Source: Rhodovulum imhoffii (GTDB taxonomy: Bacteria > Pseudomonadota > Alphaproteobacteria > Rhodobacterales > Rhodobacteraceae). Taken from it: a stretch of 64,000 bases of DNA. The stretch spans positions 1 to 64,000 of the forward strand of contig NZ_QAAA01000010.1 of NCBI RefSeq assembly GCF_003046545.1. The letters run 5' to 3'. Position 1 is the stretch's first letter; each line of letters starts with the position of its first letter. Below, piece after piece: positions 9,080-17,753 of the stretch. The notes beneath the pieces are model-generated. The model was not told the origin of the DNA and did no database searches. It saw only the letters and a list, made by a program, of their open reading frames with translations. Made by a program: the position numbers and the translations under genes.

Positions 9080-9859
9080 TCAGGTCGTTACACTTGCATA
9101 TAGGGCAACCGCCGCCGCATTGGAGACGTTGAGCGACCCGAATGTCCCCATCGCAGGGATTTTCACCAGCTTGTCACAGGTCGCGCGGGTCCGTTCCCGC
9201 AGGCCCGGCCCCTCGGCCCCCAGCACCAACCCCACGGGCTGGCCGCGCAATTCGTCCAGCGCCACACCAAGAGGCAGATCGGCCTCCCCGGCAAGGCCCA
9301 AAAGCGTATAACCCATCTCGCGCAGCTCTGTCATCGCGCTGGCGAGATTTTGCACCCGCAGATAGGGCTGACGTTCCAGTGCGCCCGAGGCGGTCTTGGC
9401 CAGGGCCCCGGTTTCCGGCGCGGAATAGCGGGCGGGCGCGATAACCGCGCGCGCCCCGAAGACCTCTGCCGAACGCAGGACCGCCCCAACGTTATGCGGG
9501 TCGCTCACCCGGTCGAGCAGCACAACACGGGGTGCCTCCGTCCCCCCCGGCGCGCAAACATCGCGTACCCTGCCCCAGTCCAGCGGCTTCACCTCCAATG
9601 CCGCACCCTGGTGCACCGACCCCGAATCGAGCGGCGCGACAAACCTTCTCGGATCACTGATTTCGGGCCTCACCCCTGACACGGCAATCGCATCGGCCAG
9701 CTTGTCGGCGGCATTTTTCGTCACCACCAGCCGCAGCTTGTCCCGCGCCGGGTTGAGCAACGCATCCCGGACCGCATGCAGCCCGAAAAGCCATACGGTC
9801 TGCGCCGCGGCGGCCCGGCGGGCGCGTTCCTTATCAACCACCCAGGCGGGTTTTTTCAT
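9080..9859 (-). CDS. rlmB: 23S rRNA (guanosine-2'-O-)-methyltransferase, SpoU/TrmH family
   Basis: 259 residues from ATG 9859. An N-terminal substrate-binding domain (VWLFGLHAVRDALLNP) precedes a SPOUT domain with its three knot motifs: DRVSDPHNVGAVLRSAEVFGA, the VLGAEGPGLRE loop and the C-terminal SLNVSNAAAVALY. These match RlmB, which methylates the 2'-O of G2251 (E. coli numbering) in 23S rRNA with SAM. The earlier in-frame start at 9901 adds a non-conserved leader. It is divergent from the tRNA gene 111 bases away. Confidence 0.9.
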   Translation of the reverse strand: MKKPAWVVDKERARRAAAAQTVWLFGLHAVRDALLNPARDKLRLVVTKNAADKLADAIAVSGVRPEISDPRRFVAPLDSGSVHQGAALEVKPLDWGRVRDVCAPGGTEAPRVVLLDRVSDPHNVGAVLRSAEVFGARAVIAPARYSAPETGALAKTASGALERQPYLRVQNLASAMTELREMGYTLLGLAGEADLPLGVALDELRGQPVGLVLGAEGPGLRERTRATCDKLVKIPAMGTFGSLNVSNAAAVALYASVTT

Positions 9860-9970
9860 GATCTTCGCCCTTTCCTCGACAGGGGCGGACCATGCGCCCA
9901 TGGCGCGAAAGCCGCAAGGGATTTTCCTGTTGACGCCCCTGGCATGGACCAGTATTCACCGCCCCACTTA

Positions 9971-10054
9971 GGGCGACGTGCTGCAAGGTGCGGCAGCGGA
10001 CTGTAACTCCGCCGGGGAGACCCATGCCTGGTTCGATTCCAGGGTCGCCCACCA
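9971..10054 (+). tRNA. tRNA-Tyr (anticodon GTA), unusual core
   Basis: The acceptor stem is 7 perfect pairs (GGGCGAC with GTCGCCC). The anticodon stem GCGGA/TCCGC carries loop CTGTAAC, giving anticodon GTA. A class II variable arm holds GGG-GAGA-CCC, as expected for bacterial tRNA-Tyr. The T arm CCTGG-TTCGATT-CCAGG is canonical, and A plus an encoded CCA ends at 10054. The D arm is odd: GCTG pairs with CGGC around only 7 bases, and the positions corresponding to U8 and A14 read G and C. It may fold poorly or be a diverged or second tyrosine tRNA. Confidence 0.75.
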
Positions 10055-10674
10055 ACTCTCCAAATGCATATTGATTTCATTGACCTTTTTCGTGAAATTC
10101 CCGCGCTTGGAACGGGGGCGGGATTTGGACGTCATGTTTTCGCATATAGCGACGTGGGTTCGCAATCTTGGTGAAAATCTGATCTTTTCCCGATCGGGAA
10201 TCATGGACATTCCTGGCAGAGGAGGGACGAGGATGAAGCTCCCCAGTCATCGGGCAACACCCGGCCACGACGTTTTCGCAGACATTGTTTTCCGGGCGGC
10301 CTGGCATATCGGGGCGGTGGGGCCGCTATTTGGCCCATGCCTCCATTGCTGTGAGCACCGCATATCGTGATCCACAAGGGCTGAGAGATCCGTGTTCAGG
10401 CAAATCCTCCAAAACCCATGTGATGAGCACCTGCGCCAGCCGCGCTTCCCTTCGTGACAGATGACTGCGGGGAAGGCCGGAGATTTCCGTTTGGAATCAA
10501 AGGTACGAATTCCTCCGCACCGCCGCCTTTAAAGTTTGGTCATGCCCGACAGACCGGAAACACAGGATCTCACGCCATTTCCCCCACAAAGATCATGGGC
10601 CATGAAAGGGGTTCAGCCTTGCCCGCCACGGTTCACGGCGGTACTCCTTGACCAACCGCGCAAGTGATTTCAGC
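10055..10674. other. Long intergenic region, no gene recognised
   Basis: About 620 bases after the tRNA gene and before a glycosyltransferase-like gene. The first 200 bases are more AT-rich than the surrounding genes and include a perfect 14-bp palindrome at 10187-10200. No frame has both a ribosome site and family resemblance. An unrecognised small RNA or promoter region for the downstream gene is possible. Confidence 0.5.
10187..10200. repeat. Perfect 14-bp palindrome
   Basis: TTCCCGATCGGGAA reads identically on both strands and sits in the AT-richer part of the tRNA-Tyr downstream spacer. It could be a regulator binding site, but no regulator can be named and the nearest gene start is about 475 bases away. 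Confidence 0.5.
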
Positions 10675-11673
10675 ATGCCCAAAACCAAAAACCCATTCAA
10701 TATTGTCGTTGTGGCCCAATCCGGGCGCCTGCAATATGAAGCGGTCCTGTTCGCCGCATCGTTGCGCGCCAGCGATCCGGAATTCAGCGGCCGGCTGTTC
10801 GTGGCCGAACCGCAGCCCGGTCCGAAATGGGACCGCATCCCGCAGATCAACGACAGGGCGGCGCGCGATCTGCTGGAAAACGCGTTCGGAGCCGAGATCA
10901 TACCTTTCGAATCCCGTGATTTCGGGAAGGACTATCCAAACGGCAACAAGATCGAGGCCCTGGAGGCCTTGCCCAAAGGCGAGCCGTTCGTGTTTTTCGA
11001 CACCGATACGCTGGTTACCGGCCCGTTAAGTTCCGTGCCCTTCGATTTCGCGCGCCCCGCGGCCTCCATGAAGCGGGAGGGGACATGGCCGGAACTGGAG
11101 CTATACGGCCCCGGTTATGGCGAAACCTGGAAATCGCTCTACGACAAGTTCGGGCTGGATTACCAAAGTTCGCTCGACCCGAATCAACCCGATGAATACT
11201 GGCAGAAATATCTGTATTTCAACGCCGGATGGTTCTTTTACAAATGCCCCCACGCATTCGGGGCCCGCTTTCGTCAATACGCAACCCAGATTCGTGACAA
11301 TCCTCCCGCACCGCTGGTGTGCCAGCAACTTTACCCGTGGCTGGATCAGATCGCGCTGCCACTGGTTATCCATGGACTGGGCGGTGGGCGTCCGGGGCCG
11401 GAGCTGGGCGGGCTGGACGGGAACATCACCTGCCACTGGCGCACCATGCCGCTGTTTTTCGCACGCGAGAGCGATCTTGCCGTCGACGTTCTGATGAACA
11501 TCACCGCCCCCAACAAGGTCAAGAAGGTCATCAAATCCTACGAGCCCTTCAAGCGGTTCATCTATCAGGGCAAAGGCCAGAAGGCGCGGGCCCTGTTCGA
11601 CCGCAACAACCTGCCCCGGCGTGAGCAGATGATCCGCAATCAACTCAAGCGCCACAAGCTGTGGATGCGGTAG
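10675..11673 (+). CDS. Glycosyltransferase-like protein, function unknown
   Basis: 332 residues from ATG 10675; a TTG at 10648 is a weaker alternative. The N-terminal strand NIVVVAQSGRLQYEAVLFAAS and a DTD triad (Asp109 and Asp111 in VFFDTDTLVTGPL) resemble the nucleotide-sugar and metal site of GT-A fold transferases. A second conserved-looking block is YLYFNAGWFFYKCPHAFG. The C terminus is basic (RNQLKRHKLWMR). No signal peptide or membrane helix is seen. It stands alone between a long spacer and metY. The ribosome site is weak, so the start is uncertain. Acceptor and sugar are unknown. Confidence 0.75.
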   Translation: MPKTKNPFNIVVVAQSGRLQYEAVLFAASLRASDPEFSGRLFVAEPQPGPKWDRIPQINDRAARDLLENAFGAEIIPFESRDFGKDYPNGNKIEALEALPKGEPFVFFDTDTLVTGPLSSVPFDFARPAASMKREGTWPELELYGPGYGETWKSLYDKFGLDYQSSLDPNQPDEYWQKYLYFNAGWFFYKCPHAFGARFRQYATQIRDNPPAPLVCQQLYPWLDQIALPLVIHGLGGGRPGPELGGLDGNITCHWRTMPLFFARESDLAVDVLMNITAPNKVKKVIKSYEPFKRFIYQGKGQKARALFDRNNLPRREQMIRNQLKRHKLWMR

Positions 11674-11777
11674 GGACGGTTTTCCGCTCCACTCGCCCGC
11701 GGCGAAACAAAGCCCCGCTTTGGCGTCACCGGCGCCGCCGCTTTCCTTTCCCGTACGCCCCTTGTTGAGAAGCGCCA

Positions 11778-11810
11778 GCCCTTGCCCTAACCATAAATCG
11801 AGAGAAAGGG
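11778..11810 (+). promoter_or_regulatory. Possible anti-ribosome-site pairing in the metY leader
   Basis: GCCCTT at 11778-11783 is complementary to the AAGGG ribosome site at 11806-11810, ten bases upstream of the metY ATG. The stretch CATAAATCGAGAGAAAGGG loosely recalls the 3' part of SAM-II riboswitches, but I could not build the required upstream P1 stem. It is recorded as a candidate translational control element only. Confidence 0.2.
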
Positions 11811-11820
11811 AGTTCTTGAG

Positions 11821-13113
11821 ATGAGTGACAACCCCGCCTTCGGGTTCGATACCCTGCAAATCCACGCCGGTGCCGCACCAGACCCGGCCACGGGTGCACG
11901 CCAGACACCCATTTACCAGACCACGGCCTACGTGTTCCGCGATGCGGATCATGCCGCGGCGCTCTTCAACCTCCAGGAGGTAGGCTACATCTATTCCCGC
12001 CTGACCAATCCGACGGTTGCCGTGCTTCAGGAACGCATGGCGGCGCTGGAAGGGGGGGCCGGGGCAGTCTGCTGTTCCTCCGGGCATGCGGCACAGATTA
12101 TGGCGCTTTTCCCGCTGATGGGACCGGGGCGCAACATCGTCGCCTCGACCCGGCTTTATGGGGGCACGATTACCCAGTTCAGCCAAACGATCAAACGCTT
12201 CGGCTGGTCGGCGAAATTCATCGATTTCGACGACCCCGATGCAATCAAGGCAGCCATCGACGATGACACACGCGCGATCTTCTGCGAATCGGTTGCCAAC
12301 CCGGGCGGTTACATCACCGATCTGGATGCCATTGCCGCCATCGCCAACGACGCCGGACTGCCCCTGATCGTGGACAATACCTCGGCCACGCCCTACCTCT
12401 GCCGCCCGATCGAACATGGCGCGACACTGGTTGTCCATTCGATGACCAAATACCTCACCGGCAACGGGACGGTAATGGGGGGCGTCATCGTGGATTCGGG
12501 CAAATTCGACTGGTCCGCCAGTGACAAGTTCCCCGCCCTCTCACAACCCGAGCCGGCCTATCACGGGCTGAGCTTTCACAAGACCTTCGGGCCGATGGCA
12601 TTTACTTTCCATGGCATCGCCATCGGCCTGCGCGACCTTGGCATGACGCTGAACCCCCAGGCGGCTCACTACACATTGATGGGGATCGAAACGCTCAGCC
12701 TGCGCATGTCCCGCCATGTCGAGAACGCCACCAAGGTCGCCAAGTGGCTCGAAACCCACCCGGCGGTGGACAAGGTCACCTATGCGGGGCTCGAAAACTC
12801 TCCCTACCGGGAGCGCATGTCACGCATCTGCCCCAAAGGCGCGGGCAGCCTGTTCACCTTTGCGCTGAAAGGCGGCTATGACGCCTGCGTGAAATTCGTC
12901 GACGCGGTGAAGCTTTTCAGCCATGTCGCAAATCTCGGCGATACACGCTCCCTGGTGATACACTCCGCCTCCACCACCCATCGACAGCTGAGCCCGGATC
13001 AGCAAGAGGCCGCCGGGGCCGCTCCGAACGTGGTACGGGTTTCGATCGGGACAGAGGATCCCAACGATCTGATCGCGGATCTCGAACAGGCGCTGACCGC
13101 GGCGTCGGCCTGA
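11821..13113 (+). CDS. metY: O-acetylhomoserine sulfhydrylase (aminocarboxypropyltransferase)
   Basis: 430 residues, the length typical of MetY rather than the shorter MetB/MetZ. It opens FGFDTLQIHAGAAPDPATGA and has QTTAYVF and YSRLTNPTVAVLQERMAALE, the PLP-phosphate region. The PLP lysine is Lys210 in HSMTKYLTGNG. It makes homocysteine from O-acetylhomoserine and sulfide in the cytoplasm, giving direct sulfhydrylation for methionine synthesis. The ribosome site AAAGGGAG is good. Single gene; a strong hairpin follows the stop. Confidence 0.93.
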   Translation: MSDNPAFGFDTLQIHAGAAPDPATGARQTPIYQTTAYVFRDADHAAALFNLQEVGYIYSRLTNPTVAVLQERMAALEGGAGAVCCSSGHAAQIMALFPLMGPGRNIVASTRLYGGTITQFSQTIKRFGWSAKFIDFDDPDAIKAAIDDDTRAIFCESVANPGGYITDLDAIAAIANDAGLPLIVDNTSATPYLCRPIEHGATLVVHSMTKYLTGNGTVMGGVIVDSGKFDWSASDKFPALSQPEPAYHGLSFHKTFGPMAFTFHGIAIGLRDLGMTLNPQAAHYTLMGIETLSLRMSRHVENATKVAKWLETHPAVDKVTYAGLENSPYRERMSRICPKGAGSLFTFALKGGYDACVKFVDAVKLFSHVANLGDTRSLVIHSASTTHRQLSPDQQEAAGAAPNVVRVSIGTEDPNDLIADLEQALTAASA

Positions 13114-13119
13114 TCCATG

Positions 13120-13146
13120 CCGCCGCCGGGTCATCCCCGGCGGCGG
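13120..13146. terminator. Bidirectional hairpin between metY and the convergent gene
   Basis: CCGCCGCCGGG (13120-13130) pairs perfectly with CCCGGCGGCGG (13136-13146) around a 5-base loop. It fills the 34-base gap between two convergent stops, so it probably stops transcription from both sides. There is no long T tract. Confidence 0.7.
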
Positions 13147-13147
13147 T

Positions 13148-14938
13148 TCAGTTCGGGATGCGCAGACGAACAGTGCGCCCGCCCTTGACGTATTGGATCT
13201 CTGACGAGGAAATCGCCGCGACCCGGCCCCCGTCTACCCGGTCGCCAACACCCACTTTCTTGTAGCGCCCGTTGGGCAGACGCAGCAGCGCCCGCCGGTT
13301 TGCCGCCGGTCCATACACCCCGATCAGGTTCAGTTGCCGCAAGTTGATGCGGTTTGCATCGGTTGCTTCCTGTGAAACAGATTTGTTCGTAGGCACTGCG
13401 GGCACAACGGCCACCGCCCGCGGAACCGCCGGAGCGGCCTTGAGCGGAAGGCGTTCTGGCCGCGCCCGCGGGCGTAGCGACGCGGACAAGGCCGGCACCG
13501 ACACAGACGGCAATGTTTCGACAGCCTCGGCAGCTGCTGCGCCGGGGACCATATCCGGGATCGCTCCGGTACGGCTTTGCACCGGGCGCGGGCGGGGCCT
13601 CAGGCCGGCCGGACCCGCCACCTGAACGGGGACCGCATCGGACGGGGGAGACACCTGCGCATCTCCGCTCCTGTCGGCAAGATCATCACGCTCCGGGCGC
13701 GGCTTTGGGGTCAGAGCAGGGCTGTCCGGCGCGGGTGCATCCGCCCCCCTTTCAGCGGCCTCTTTCAGGGCTTCGCCCGGACGGACGGGGCGGGCCCGCG
13801 GACGACGGAAACCGCCATCAGACTGCGCGATTGCCACGACCTGCGGCGCCGGGCGCAGCCCTGACGCGGCATGCTGCGGCCAAGAGGAAGCAGCCACCGC
13901 TTCTGCGGCAATTCCCGGTCTCCGGGCCGCACGCAGGTCTGCGATGGGCAGCACCGGAATCAGATCATCCTGCGCCGGCGACGCAGACCGGATCTGATCC
14001 ACGGGCACAGACAATTCCACGCTTGCCTTCACGACGGGGAAAAAGCCAGGCAGGTCCGGAGTGTCGGCCCCCGCCAAGGCGCGGGGGGCGGGTTCCCCGG
14101 ACTCGACCGCGCCCCTGTCGTCCTGCGCCTGTTCCTGTGCGGGAGGTTCCGAATCCTCTTGGGATCCATGCCCGATCAGCGCCACGACAAGCCCGAACAG
14201 CAGCAAGGCAAGCACCAGTATCCCGGCTCCGGTCAGGTCGATCTCCTCCTCGAGATCCTGCACCTTGTCACTGCGCCAAAGCTGCCTGACACGGGTGATC
14301 CCTGTGGAAAACGTTTCCGGCAATGAACGTTTCCGCTGCATCCGTTCCTCACCCTGCCTGTGCTCCGAAGCCTGCTTTGGCATAGCCGCCTCCGCCGCCC
14401 CGGCCAAGTCCGTTTGCGAAGGGGGCAGGTGGGACGGGACAGGGCGATCGCTTTCGGGAAAAAGCGGGCGCCCCACCGCGCAAAGCCCGAACCACGGCGT
14501 ACCGGGAAACCCGGCACGATCCGAAGCCCCGACAAAGCACGCGGGCAAGACCCCATGCTGGCGGGCAAAGTTTTCCGCCTTTTCCAGATCCTTTTTACAA
14601 ACGGCCACCACCGCCGTTCCCTCACCCGTGCCACGGTGATCCGTTACGACATCTTCCACCGGAACCGGGAGACGCCCATCCAGCGCGCTCAGGACGGCTT
14701 CTTTCTGTGCGGGCAGGCTGCCAGATACGGGCGGCAGGGTTTCGCGGAACAGACATTCCTCGGGTAAAACCAGGCGCGTCAAGCCAGGGCTTTGCACCTG
14801 CGCAAGAAATTCGCGCATCCGCTCCGAGGTGGTGGGATCGTCGACCGGGATTCGCCCCAGGCACGCCCACTCCTCCGCCTGCCAATGCCAGACGGCGACA
14901 TCCTCCGGCGTGAATACCAAGGCAAGATCAGACCGCAT
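13148..14938 (-). CDS. GspL-like / transmembrane / GspC(PilP)-like fusion protein with Arg-Pro repeats
   Basis: 596 residues. Residues 1-150 resemble the cytoplasmic actin-like domain of GspL/PilM (TRLVLPEECLFRETLPP, then GTAVVAVCKKDLEKAENFA). One membrane helix lies at about 237-258 (ILVLALLLFGLVVALIGHG). A long Pro/Ala/Arg linker (about 260-530) repeats LRPRxRP-type motifs (FRRPRARPVRPG, LRPRPRPVQ, LRPRARPERLP). Residues 531-596 resemble the GspC/PilP homology region (RALLRLPNGRYKKVGVGDRVDGGRVAAI). The predicted topology is cytoplasm, inner membrane, periplasm. No secretion or pilus genes adjoin it. Function is unknown; the domain calls rest on pattern resemblance. It is divergent from the SIMPL gene. 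Confidence 0.75.
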   Translation of the reverse strand: MRSDLALVFTPEDVAVWHWQAEEWACLGRIPVDDPTTSERMREFLAQVQSPGLTRLVLPEECLFRETLPPVSGSLPAQKEAVLSALDGRLPVPVEDVVTDHRGTGEGTAVVAVCKKDLEKAENFARQHGVLPACFVGASDRAGFPGTPWFGLCAVGRPLFPESDRPVPSHLPPSQTDLAGAAEAAMPKQASEHRQGEERMQRKRSLPETFSTGITRVRQLWRSDKVQDLEEEIDLTGAGILVLALLLFGLVVALIGHGSQEDSEPPAQEQAQDDRGAVESGEPAPRALAGADTPDLPGFFPVVKASVELSVPVDQIRSASPAQDDLIPVLPIADLRAARRPGIAAEAVAASSWPQHAASGLRPAPQVVAIAQSDGGFRRPRARPVRPGEALKEAAERGADAPAPDSPALTPKPRPERDDLADRSGDAQVSPPSDAVPVQVAGPAGLRPRPRPVQSRTGAIPDMVPGAAAAEAVETLPSVSVPALSASLRPRARPERLPLKAAPAVPRAVAVVPAVPTNKSVSQEATDANRINLRQLNLIGVYGPAANRRALLRLPNGRYKKVGVGDRVDGGRVAAISSSEIQYVKGGRTVRLRIPN

Positions 14939-15042
14939 GACCCCAGTCTACTGCAAAGATGCTGGCTCCGCCGGGGCGAAGCCTCTAGGCTGCAAACTAC
15001 AGCAGTTTTTTGCCGAAAGCACCCTTGGAACCGAGGTCCGTC

Positions 15043-15717
15043 ATGCGACTTGTCTCCCTTTTTGTTCTGTTTTTTCTGATTTCCCCAATGGCATGGGCTG
15101 AAAATGCCCGGCTGACGGTCTCTGCCAGTGCCTCGGTGGAAACCGCGCCCGACATCGCGCGGGTGACATTGGGCACCATCCATCGTGCCGGGAACGCCGC
15201 CGATGCGATGGCGAAGGTCTCTGCCGACGCGGAGGCGATCATTGCGCAGCTCACCGGGGCGGGCGTGGACTCTGCGGATGTACAGACCGGCTCCCTGACC
15301 TTGGGCCCGGCCTGGGATCATCGTGAAACGCCCCCCCGCCAGACAGGATTCGAGGCAGGCACCACCCTGATCCTGAGCGTGCGGGACCTGCCCCGGCTGG
15401 GGGCATTGCTCGATACGCTGATAGATTCGGGGGCAAACCGACTGGACGGGGTGCAATTCGACATCGCCGATCCTGCCCCGCTTCTGGATACGGCCCGACG
15501 CAACGCGGTGGTCAAGGCGCGTCACAAGGCGGAAGTCCTCGCCGAGGCCGCGGGCCAGCGCCTCGGCCCGCTGATTTCGATCACCGAAACCCGCCACGCT
15601 CTTCCCCGTCCGGTCATGATGGATGCAGCCCGCGGGTCTTCGATCCCCATCGCTCCGGGCGAAATCAGCCTGTCGGCGGAGGTCACCCTTGTCTATGCGC
15701 TACAACCGGACATGTGA
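15043..15717 (+). CDS. Periplasmic SIMPL (DUF541) domain protein
   Basis: 224 residues from ATG 15043, whose signal peptide (MRLVSLFVLFFLISPMAWA, then EN) makes it the sensible start over an upstream in-frame ATG. The mature part shows the SIMPL pattern: ARLTVSASASVETAPDIARV at the start, a VQTGSLTLGPAW block, and a C-terminal PGEISLSAEVTLVYAL strand. SIMPL proteins are beta-alpha periplasmic or outer-membrane-associated proteins often linked to oxidative stress, without a firm biochemical role. It stands alone between the fusion protein and the antiporter. Confidence 0.88.
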   Translation: MRLVSLFVLFFLISPMAWAENARLTVSASASVETAPDIARVTLGTIHRAGNAADAMAKVSADAEAIIAQLTGAGVDSADVQTGSLTLGPAWDHRETPPRQTGFEAGTTLILSVRDLPRLGALLDTLIDSGANRLDGVQFDIADPAPLLDTARRNAVVKARHKAEVLAEAAGQRLGPLISITETRHALPRPVMMDAARGSSIPIAPGEISLSAEVTLVYALQPDM

Positions 15718-15824
15718 CGGGACCCTTTGCAGGTTTCCCTGCATGTCGCATTGGAGAGAGCTTCAGGTCTTTCTAGTCTCAAAGGCAACCAGGCCCGCCC
15801 GGCCCACAGATCCGAGAGGACTCG

Positions 15825-17702
15825 ATGGAGAGTTTCCTGCTACAGGCCACGATCTACCTTGGTGCGGCAGTAATCGCCGTACCGCTTGCCGCACGGCTGG
15901 GCCTGGGGTCGGTGCTGGGATATCTGGTGGCCGGTATCGTGATCGGCCCGATGCTGGGGCTGGTCGGCAACGAGATGGCCGACCTTCAGCATTTCGCCGA
16001 GTTCGGTGTCGTGATGATGCTGTTTCTCATCGGGCTGGAACTGGAACCCCGCGCATTGTGGGACATGCGCCATCGGTTGCTGGGGCTGGGAGGGTTGCAG
16101 ATCGTCCTGACCACCGGCGCGGTGATGGGCGGGGGCGTGCTGCTGGACCTGCCGCCCCTGACCGCACTGGCCGTGGGCATGACGCTGGCGCTGTCTTCGA
16201 CCGCCATCGTTCTTCAAACCCTTTCCGAAAAGGGGCTGATGCACACCGGCGGCGGGCGGGCGACCTTTTCCGTGCTTCTGACGCAGGATATTGCCGTTAT
16301 CCCGATGCTGGCAATCCTGCCGCTTTTGGCGGTCTCTGGGGGGGCTTTCCACACAGGGGATACCCATGAGTCGGGATTGACCTCGCTGGTGGACGGGCTG
16401 CCCGCCGTCGGCGTGACGCTGGTCACGCTGACGGCCGTGGCATCGGTCGTGGCAGCGGGACACTACCTGACCCGGCCACTGTTTCGCTTCATTCACGCCA
16501 CGCGACTGCGCGAAATGTATACCGCCGTCGCGCTGCTGATCGTGGTCGGGATCGCCATCGTGATGATCATGGTGGGCCTGTCGCCCGCACTTGGCACATT
16601 CCTGGCAGGGGTGGTTCTGGCCAACTCCGAATTTCGGCATGAATTGGAAAGCGATATCCAGCCGTTCAAAGGCATGCTGTTAGGCCTGTTCTTCATCACC
16701 GTCGGCGCCGGCATCAACTTCGGCGTCTTCCTGTCCGACCCGGTACGGCTTATGGGGCTGACGCTGGCACTGATCGTCATCAAGGGAATTTTGCTGTTCG
16801 TTCTGGGCACCGTCTTCCGCCTGCGCGGGCGGGACCGATGGCTGTTCACCCTGGGCCTGGCCCAGGCGGGAGAATTCGGATTCGTCCTTGTCAGCTTCGG
16901 TTCCCAGCAGGGTGTGATGGACAGTACCCTGTCACAACAGCTTTTGCTGGTCATCGCGCTCTCGATGCTGATCACGCCACTGCTTTTCATCCTCTACGAA
17001 GTGCTTTCGAAACGAATCGTCAGCGGCAGCGGCGAGACCCGCGAACCCGACATGATCGACGAACAGAACGCGATCATCATTGCCGGGATCGGACGCTTCG
17101 GGCAGGTCGTAAACCGGATGCTGCAAGTTGCAGGCTTTCGTGCCACGGTCCTCGACCACGATCTTGCCACCATCGAACTGATGCGGAAATTCGGGTTCAA
17201 GGCATTCTTCGGCGACCCCACCCGCCCCGAACTTCTGCACGCGGCGGGTCTTGGCAGCGCGAAGGTGCTGGTCGCCGCTTTGGGCAGCAAGGAGGCCACG
17301 ACCCATCTCGTGACCTATGCCCGGCGCGAGCGCCCGGACCTGCACATCGTGGCGCGCGCCCATGACCGGGTTCACGTCTATGAACTGTATCGCGCGGGGG
17401 CCAACGACATTGTCCGTGAAATGTTTGACAGCAGCCTGCGCGCCGCCCGCTACGTTCTGGAAAACATGGGGCTGAGCGAGTTCGAAGCGAACGAGACCGA
17501 AACCGCCTATTATCACCATGATCGCAAGACACTGCGCGAGCTGGCCGATCTGTGGAACCCGGACCTGCCACTGGAAAAGAACGATGCCTATGTCCGGCGG
17601 GCGCAGGAACTGAACACCGAACTTGAAACCGCGCTCGTCAGCAGCCGCTCGGAACAACACCAAAGCGGGGATGAATCCTCGGCCAATAGAGATCCGGGAT
17701 AA
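15825..17702 (+). CDS. Monovalent cation:proton antiporter 2 family protein (KefB/KefC type)
   Basis: 625 residues. The first 400 or so are a CPA2 Na+/H+ exchanger domain with about 12 hydrophobic segments (GSVLGYLVAGIVIGPMLGL, LIGLELEPRALW, QDIAVIPMLAILPLL). A cytoplasmic TrkA-N (RCK) domain starts near residue 412 with a Rossmann GIGRFG motif, and the tail is hydrophilic. It probably mediates K+ efflux or K+/H+ exchange at the inner membrane, gated by nucleotide or glutathione ligands. Specificity cannot be read from sequence. GAGAGGA before the ATG is a good ribosome site. Confidence 0.9.
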   Translation: MESFLLQATIYLGAAVIAVPLAARLGLGSVLGYLVAGIVIGPMLGLVGNEMADLQHFAEFGVVMMLFLIGLELEPRALWDMRHRLLGLGGLQIVLTTGAVMGGGVLLDLPPLTALAVGMTLALSSTAIVLQTLSEKGLMHTGGGRATFSVLLTQDIAVIPMLAILPLLAVSGGAFHTGDTHESGLTSLVDGLPAVGVTLVTLTAVASVVAAGHYLTRPLFRFIHATRLREMYTAVALLIVVGIAIVMIMVGLSPALGTFLAGVVLANSEFRHELESDIQPFKGMLLGLFFITVGAGINFGVFLSDPVRLMGLTLALIVIKGILLFVLGTVFRLRGRDRWLFTLGLAQAGEFGFVLVSFGSQQGVMDSTLSQQLLLVIALSMLITPLLFILYEVLSKRIVSGSGETREPDMIDEQNAIIIAGIGRFGQVVNRMLQVAGFRATVLDHDLATIELMRKFGFKAFFGDPTRPELLHAAGLGSAKVLVAALGSKEATTHLVTYARRERPDLHIVARAHDRVHVYELYRAGANDIVREMFDSSLRAARYVLENMGLSEFEANETETAYYHHDRKTLRELADLWNPDLPLEKNDAYVRRAQELNTELETALVSSRSEQHQSGDESSANRDPG

Positions 17703-17731
17703 AAAAGACCGCGGCGTGCGTCGCCGCGGCC
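17701..17731 (-). terminator. Intrinsic terminator of carD
   Basis: Read on the minus strand, GGCCGCGGCG and CGCCGCGGTC form a 10-bp stem (one G-U) with a 5-base loop followed directly by six T residues. This is a textbook intrinsic terminator for carD. Its core stem can also end the convergent antiporter transcript. Confidence 0.88.
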
Positions 17732-17753
17732 TTCGGATCACGGGGAAGAAAGG

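Noticed and set aside
11690-11820. Complete SAM-II riboswitch upstream of metY
   Set aside because: The 3' part is loosely similar but no complementary P1 strand was found.
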